This document shows, piece by piece, positions 7,071 to 10,824 of a stretch of DNA of 10,824 bases. The notes below the pieces were generated by a model. It searched no databases. It was not told where the DNA came from and saw only the letters and a list, made by a program, of their open reading frames with translations. The stretch's first letter is position 1; each line of letters opens with the position of its first letter. A program made the position numbers and the translations under genes. The stretch covers positions 1-10,824 of the forward strand of contig JBGURP010000057.1 of the NCBI GenBank assembly GCA_045132055.1, written 5' to 3'. The stretch comes from F23-D06 sp045132055. Its GTDB lineage: Bacteria; Bacteroidota; Bacteroidia; Bacteroidales; WCHB1-69.

Positions 7071-8147
7071 ATGAAAAAGACACTCACATTTTTAACTTTA
7101 CTCCTTTCCATTACTTTCACTTTTGCACAAAGCAACACAAGACTGTCGTACCAGTCTGTAGTGAGAAACGCTGAAAACCAACTGGTTGTACAAGAAGAAA
7201 TCACGGTACAATTCCAGTTGCACAACCACTCTCCTCTCACCGCTGCCATTTACACCGAGCAACACACGGTCACAAGCAACCAAAACGGCCTTATCAGTCT
7301 CGTGGTGGGAGAAGGAACGGGGCAAATCGGCAACCTCGACGCAGTAACCTGGAACGATGCCTACATTTGCACACAGTACTCTTTAGCGGGAGAAATGGTG
7401 CTGGCCGACACGCAAAAAATCAATGCCGTGCCCTATGCCTGCTATGCTGACAAAGTGCCGCTGTCGGCCATCGAGGAACATCTGGGCAGCACAGCACTGG
7501 TCACCATCAACATGCTGCAGGATTCCCTCTCGCAATATGCCACCCATCAGGAGGTGCAAAACGACATCGGTCTGCTCGTTCCACGGCAGGAGCTTGCAGA
7601 CTCCCTCAGCCACTACATCCAACAAGGAGATCTGGACAATGCGGTCAGCTCGTTAGTGACCCGACAGGAACTTGCAGACTCAATGTCCCACACAGTCTCG
7701 CCAGAAGAACTCGCTGCCGCCACCGACACCTTGGTGGGCCGCCAAGAGCTCGCCGACTCGCTCAGCCACTACGCCACACATGGGGAATTGAACAACGCTG
7801 TAGGGCAGTTGGTGTCCCGGCAGGAGTTTTTGGACTCGCTGCAGCAGGTCGCCAACAACGGGGCTCTCAGTGCACTGATACAAAACCTTCAGAATCAAAT
7901 CAATGAGCTGCAATCACTGCAGGAAACCGTGGACATGTTCACGGTACCTTCTTCGCCCTCCAACACCTTCACCCTCTCCTTCACTCCCCTCCCCAACCAC
8001 CCTGTCATGATGTTCATCAACGGGGTGTTCATCAGCACGCAAGCTATCAGCCTTTCGGGCAACACGCTGACCTACCGCTACAACTACAATGGCAACAAGG
8101 CCCTTGCTGAAGGCGACCGCATACAAATTTACTATTCCCACAATTAG
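7071..8147 (+). CDS. Secreted fibre-like protein with 26-residue tandem repeats
   Basis: The 358-residue product has a signal peptide (MKKTLTFLTLLLSITFTFA, cut before or after Gln20). Residues 22-125 match the N-terminal globular domain of Bacteroidetes tail-fibre-like surface proteins: RLSYQSVVRNAENQLV, YTEQHTVTSNQNGLISLVVGEG, and INAVPYACYAD. Residues 146-275 hold five copies of a 26-residue helical repeat around RQELADSLSHY. A heptad coiled coil follows, with hydrophobics at 266, 270, 273, 277, 280 and 287. The C-terminus (about 293-358) is a small beta domain with MMFINGVFIST and GDRIQIYY, resembling fibre tip domains. A trimeric stalk is likely but inferred. There is no S74 chaperone or T9SS tail. 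It starts 19 bases after the first FISUMP gene. Phage origin is unlikely, given the signal peptide and neighbours. Confidence 0.8.
   Translation: MKKTLTFLTLLLSITFTFAQSNTRLSYQSVVRNAENQLVVQEEITVQFQLHNHSPLTAAIYTEQHTVTSNQNGLISLVVGEGTGQIGNLDAVTWNDAYICTQYSLAGEMVLADTQKINAVPYACYADKVPLSAIEEHLGSTALVTINMLQDSLSQYATHQEVQNDIGLLVPRQELADSLSHYIQQGDLDNAVSSLVTRQELADSMSHTVSPEELAAATDTLVGRQELADSLSHYATHGELNNAVGQLVSRQEFLDSLQQVANNGALSALIQNLQNQINELQSLQETVDMFTVPSSPSNTFTLSFTPLPNHPVMMFINGVFISTQAISLSGNTLTYRYNYNGNKALAEGDRIQIYYSHN
7506..7895 (+). repeat. Five 78-base tandem repeats inside the fibre gene
   Basis: Units begin at 7506, 7584, 7662, 7740 and 7818, each 78 bases (26 codons); the outer two are degenerate. The repeated Asp-Ser of the ADSLSHY core falls at residues 151, 177, 203, 229 and 255, exactly 26 apart. 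The core is kept in protein but differs at codon third positions, for example in the four versions of the RQEL/QEF codons. Confidence 0.85.
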
Positions 8148-8153
8148 CGCGCT

Positions 8154-10139
8154 ATGAACAGAAAAATCATCATACTCTTCCTTTCCTTGTCCAGCCTAAT
8201 CACCTATGGGGTTGGACAAACCATAGGTGTGGACCGGCATGGCAACAACGGTCAAACGGATGGATTCTTTATCAACCAATTTGGAGGAGAGTGCAGCCGG
8301 CCGAGACTGAATTGTTACGGGCATCTTCTCGGTTATCCACCGACTGTCAGCACTGATAGTGGCAGCCTGCACGGCACAGACCATCTCGACCTGTTCGGAA
8401 CCGTTCTCTCTGATGGCTGGGGTACCGTGACCAGCCGGGGGTTCCAATACTCCAACAATGAAAATTTTGCCAATGCCATCATTGTCGCTGCGGGCAATGG
8501 ACTGGGGTCTTTTCAAGGTTCAATTACAAGCTTGAGTCCCAACCAAACCTATTATTATCGTGGTTTTGCAGACAACCAGTATGGGCGTGGTTACGGCAAT
8601 ACCCTCAACATTCATACAGAAGTAGGAAATCTTGTGCTGGGAGACTTAGTTCGCGGGGTGGCCTCTGACCATTTTGACATTCGGATACCTATCTTGGACA
8701 ATGGAGGCGCTCCCGTGAGCGGCCGTGTTTGCGCCTACACTGATTCCGCCCACACCGAGTTATTCAACTGTCAAGAAATATCACCCACAATGGGCACAGC
8801 CTCCACACTGTACTTCACAGATGCCGTTCCCGGAACTTCTTACTTTGTGGAGGCAGTGGTAAATAATACCAAAGACACCCTTACAGTGCAAACGCAAATC
8901 TCTTGTCCTACTGATTTATCATTACGTGTCTATCAAGGAATTCCTTCTGAAACTCGTGGTTGCGACCCGCCTGAAGGAAAAGACTATCATTTTTATGTCT
9001 CTATATTTGGCAAAGACCCAAGGAAAGAACAGGCTGAAATTCTTTGGAACTATAGTTATGGAAGCGGAACCATGAACGATACAAACCTTGTCGTTCATGT
9101 AGAAGAAAACAATAATCTATATGTCACTGCCAGTATCGTCGTTGGAGACGACACCATTGCAGCACCTAACACCATGTTTTTAATCGTAAACGATGCCATC
9201 CGCACACAGTCAACCTGTTCCTGCTGTAGCGAAGAATTCAGGAATTCTGTTTCTTGTAATGGAAATGTCGTCGCGTATACATGGGTGAATGAAAACAACG
9301 ATACTGTTGCCAATACCTCTTCTGTAATTCTTCCCACAGGGGATTATACTCTTTGGTACACAGACAATTACGGATGTTCCTTCGACAAACCCGTGTACGT
9401 CGGACCAAGAGTAAGACATTGTGTCATTGATGGAGAACCCAGAGCCAGCGAAAGTGCACATTTAGAGGATGGCGTGTGGGTGTTGGATTCCATCCAAGAC
9501 CATCAAGGCAACTGGTACATCATCAAGCAGTTTGGCAGCCAATGCTGGATGCGGCAATCCTTGCGCTGCACACACTCCAAAGCAAACTATGATTTCATTA
9601 ATTCCAACACCTCCTTTGTTCGCGCCACCTATTACGAAAATGTGTACGACCCTGTTGGATCCAAACAATATGGTCTCAGGTACACCCCCTTTGCGGCATA
9701 CGACACCACTTTCGTTGCAGATCTTATCACCAACCTTGGGAACAATTGGCAAGGAATCTGCCCTGTGGGATGGCACATTCCTAGTTGGGAGGAGTGTTGT
9801 AACCTAGTAGAATACGTCGTTCACCAAAAAGATTCCACTTTGGTCATCTCTCCTGCTGCAGTTCCCTCCAATAAAACAATCTGTACCAATCTCCCCATTG
9901 GAACATGGCTTTCCCACACCTGTACTGCTAATATCGACGAAGATGACTGGTCTGAACTCACACTACTAAGAAACGGCAGCACATGCCCTACTGCTGGATT
10001 GTGTACTTTTTGGTTGACGGATAATTACGGTAGCAACACTTTCTGTGCATTGCGCACCATGCCCGGACAATATAGTGTGATCAAAAACACTCAGACAATC
10101 AATGCACAGGCACCCGTGCGTTGTCTTAGAAATCCTTGA
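8154..10139 (+). CDS. Large secreted multidomain protein with C-terminal FISUMP domain
   Basis: The 661-residue product has a signal peptide (IIILFLSLSSLITYGVGQ, residues 5-22). Residues 62-155 match the fibronectin-III-like repeat of Bacteroidetes surface proteins: LFGTVLSDGWGTVTSRGFQYS, then GSFQGSITSLSPNQTYYYRGFADNQYG. A second beta-rich unit spans about 160-250. A third part, about 250-350, is unrecognised. A PKD/SprB-like segment follows (SCNGNVVAYTW...PTGDYTLWYTDNYGCS, 366-409), preceded by a Cys cluster CSCC (355-358). Residues 446-660 are a FISUMP domain: QGNWYIIKQFGSQCWMRQSL, YGLRYTPFAA (506-515), GICPVGWHIPSWEE (534-547), FWLTDNYG, and APVRCLRN. It diverges from the norm where the usual N-L of WMxxNL is S-L. 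The start is 6 bases after the fibre gene, so co-expression is very likely. Role unknown; adhesion or matrix binding is a guess. Confidence 0.85.
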   Translation: MNRKIIILFLSLSSLITYGVGQTIGVDRHGNNGQTDGFFINQFGGECSRPRLNCYGHLLGYPPTVSTDSGSLHGTDHLDLFGTVLSDGWGTVTSRGFQYSNNENFANAIIVAAGNGLGSFQGSITSLSPNQTYYYRGFADNQYGRGYGNTLNIHTEVGNLVLGDLVRGVASDHFDIRIPILDNGGAPVSGRVCAYTDSAHTELFNCQEISPTMGTASTLYFTDAVPGTSYFVEAVVNNTKDTLTVQTQISCPTDLSLRVYQGIPSETRGCDPPEGKDYHFYVSIFGKDPRKEQAEILWNYSYGSGTMNDTNLVVHVEENNNLYVTASIVVGDDTIAAPNTMFLIVNDAIRTQSTCSCCSEEFRNSVSCNGNVVAYTWVNENNDTVANTSSVILPTGDYTLWYTDNYGCSFDKPVYVGPRVRHCVIDGEPRASESAHLEDGVWVLDSIQDHQGNWYIIKQFGSQCWMRQSLRCTHSKANYDFINSNTSFVRATYYENVYDPVGSKQYGLRYTPFAAYDTTFVADLITNLGNNWQGICPVGWHIPSWEECCNLVEYVVHQKDSTLVISPAAVPSNKTICTNLPIGTWLSHTCTANIDEDDWSELTLLRNGSTCPTAGLCTFWLTDNYGSNTFCALRTMPGQYSVIKNTQTINAQAPVRCLRNP

Positions 10140-10171
10140 AATATTTCCGACAAACCGATTGAGATTTTCCG

Positions 10172-10179
10172 TAAATTTG
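10172..10179 (+). promoter_or_regulatory. -7 box of a promoter for the S9 peptidase gene
   Basis: TAAATTTG fits TAnnTTTG exactly and ends 23 bases before the ATG at 10203, the usual short Bacteroidetes leader distance. No good TTTG -33 box is at the right distance; the nearest is TTTC at 10144-10147 with a 24-base spacer. It would make the peptidase gene independent of the preceding cluster. Confidence 0.5.
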
Positions 10180-10202
10180 CCGCTTGAAAAAAACATCCAA
10201 CT

Positions 10203-10824
10203 ATGAAAAAATTTTTCATCTTCTTATTATTGATTTTAGGGGCAAATTTTATTTTTGCACAATCTGAAACCATTGATTTACAAGGAATTTTCAAAGGAAA
10301 ATACCGCTACGACCGAGTACAGTCCCTCACATGGCGGCCGCAAACCACCGAATATACTTTTTACGATGCGGACAAAGACGCCATCCTGTCGGTGGACATG
10401 AAAAAGGGGAATGAGAAAGTCTTGTTTGAGTTCTCCAAACTTTATGGCTATGCACTTGGGAAAAGCAGTGCCACCAAAGACGAGTTCAAAGCTGCTGGCG
10501 GATGGATCTCTACCGCTTGGGAATGGATTGACAAGAACAGCTTCCGCATCTATGCCAGTGTGCCAGGTAAAGATCCGGCATACCTCGCCTGCAACCTTTC
10601 TTCTAAAACATTTTCTTGGGAGGAAGACAAAACCAAAGACATCGCTGTGATGGATCAAGATGCTAACAACTCATTATATATCTACACCACCGAATATGGC
10701 GACGGCTTTTACGTAAATGACCTGCGCAACCCTGTACAAGCCAAAATCATCCTCTGTCCCGACACCGCCAAGGATGTGGTCTTTGGCGAACCCGTACACC
10801 GCAGCGAATGGGGCATCGAAGAGG
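10203..10824 (+). CDS. S9-family (DPP IV-like) secreted peptidase, N-terminal part (3' truncated)
   Basis: The frame from the ATG at 10203 stays open to the window edge (207 residues visible). Residues 1-19 are a signal peptide (KKFFIFLLLILGANFIFA). The mature start, SETIDLQGIFKGKYRYDRVQSLTW, is like the start of Bacteroidetes dipeptidyl/prolyl-tripeptidyl peptidases. Beta-propeller blade features follow: DADKDAILSVDMKKGNEKVL and NNSLYIYTTEYG. The last visible residues, VHRSEWGIEE (198-207), match the conserved VHRxEfGIxxG block of this family just before the FWSPDG strand. The catalytic Ser-Asp-His domain lies beyond the window, so activity cannot be checked. Such enzymes work in the periplasm or at the outer membrane, releasing di- or tripeptides after proline. 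The exact subfamily is open. Confidence 0.72.
   Translation, partial: MKKFFIFLLLILGANFIFAQSETIDLQGIFKGKYRYDRVQSLTWRPQTTEYTFYDADKDAILSVDMKKGNEKVLFEFSKLYGYALGKSSATKDEFKAAGGWISTAWEWIDKNSFRIYASVPGKDPAYLACNLSSKTFSWEEDKTKDIAVMDQDANNSLYIYTTEYGDGFYVNDLRNPVQAKIILCPDTAKDVVFGEPVHRSEWGIEE

Noticed and set aside
7506..7895. Repeat tract as a phase-variable or slippage-prone VNTR
   Set aside because: The 78-base units are in frame and differ at many third positions, so slippage is not favoured and would not switch the gene off.
7071..8147. Fibre gene as part of a prophage tail
   Set aside because: It carries a Sec signal peptide, lacks an S74 chaperone domain, and has no phage structural, lysis or integrase genes nearby.
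10138..10147. GAAATATTTC palindrome at the end of the second FISUMP gene
   Set aside because: A 10-base AT-rich palindrome with no loop and no T-run; too weak for a terminator and likely by chance.
1..10824. CRISPR arrays, tRNA/rRNA genes, insertion sequences
   Set aside because: No evenly spaced short direct repeats with unique spacers, no tRNA-like folds, and no transposase or terminal inverted repeats were recognised.

Overview
The window looks like a chromosomal segment from a Bacteroidota genome, most likely of the order Bacteroidales. The case rests on perfect TAnnTTTG-type -7 boxes with short leaders, a short DUF721 protein, an archaeal-type phosphoglucosamine mutase of the form Bacteroidetes carry, a Bacteroidetes-type helix-hairpin-helix/beta-barrel protein, a DPP IV-like S9 peptidase, and two proteins ending in the 'Fibrobacter succinogenes major paralogous' (FISUMP) domain. 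Species cannot be read from the sequence. All recognised genes lie on the + strand.

Left part (1-5461), housekeeping. A 5'-truncated outer-membrane barrel protein (to 913) overlaps by ATGA a small DUF721 gene (910-1215). A new promoter at about 1239-1269 then starts a tight cluster: rlmD-type rRNA m5U methyltransferase (1297-2700), dapB (2717-3439, lysine/diaminopimelate synthesis), a small secreted beta-barrel protein (3450-4058) and a glmM-type phosphohexosamine mutase (4079-5461). DapB and GlmM both feed peptidoglycan precursor synthesis, so the group reads as an envelope-biogenesis operon with an rRNA modification gene in front.

Middle (5462-5701). A 240-base, very AT-rich gap holds a probable terminator hairpin after glmM, an inverted repeat, and a well-formed Bacteroidetes promoter (TTTG-N21-TATCTTTG). 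It is the main boundary in the window.

Right part (5640-10139), surface module. Three exported proteins follow in close order: a 449-residue protein with CDSIV-like repeats and a C-terminal FISUMP domain, a 358-residue fibre-like protein with a 26-residue coiled-coil tandem repeat, and a 661-residue multidomain protein that again ends in a FISUMP domain. Spacings of 19 and 6 bases and the single strong promoter suggest one transcript. The set looks like a cell-surface or secreted assembly; its function is unknown, and it is the most interesting part of the window.

Right edge (10172-10824). After a separate -7 box, a secreted S9-family (DPP IV-like) peptidase gene begins and runs off the end.
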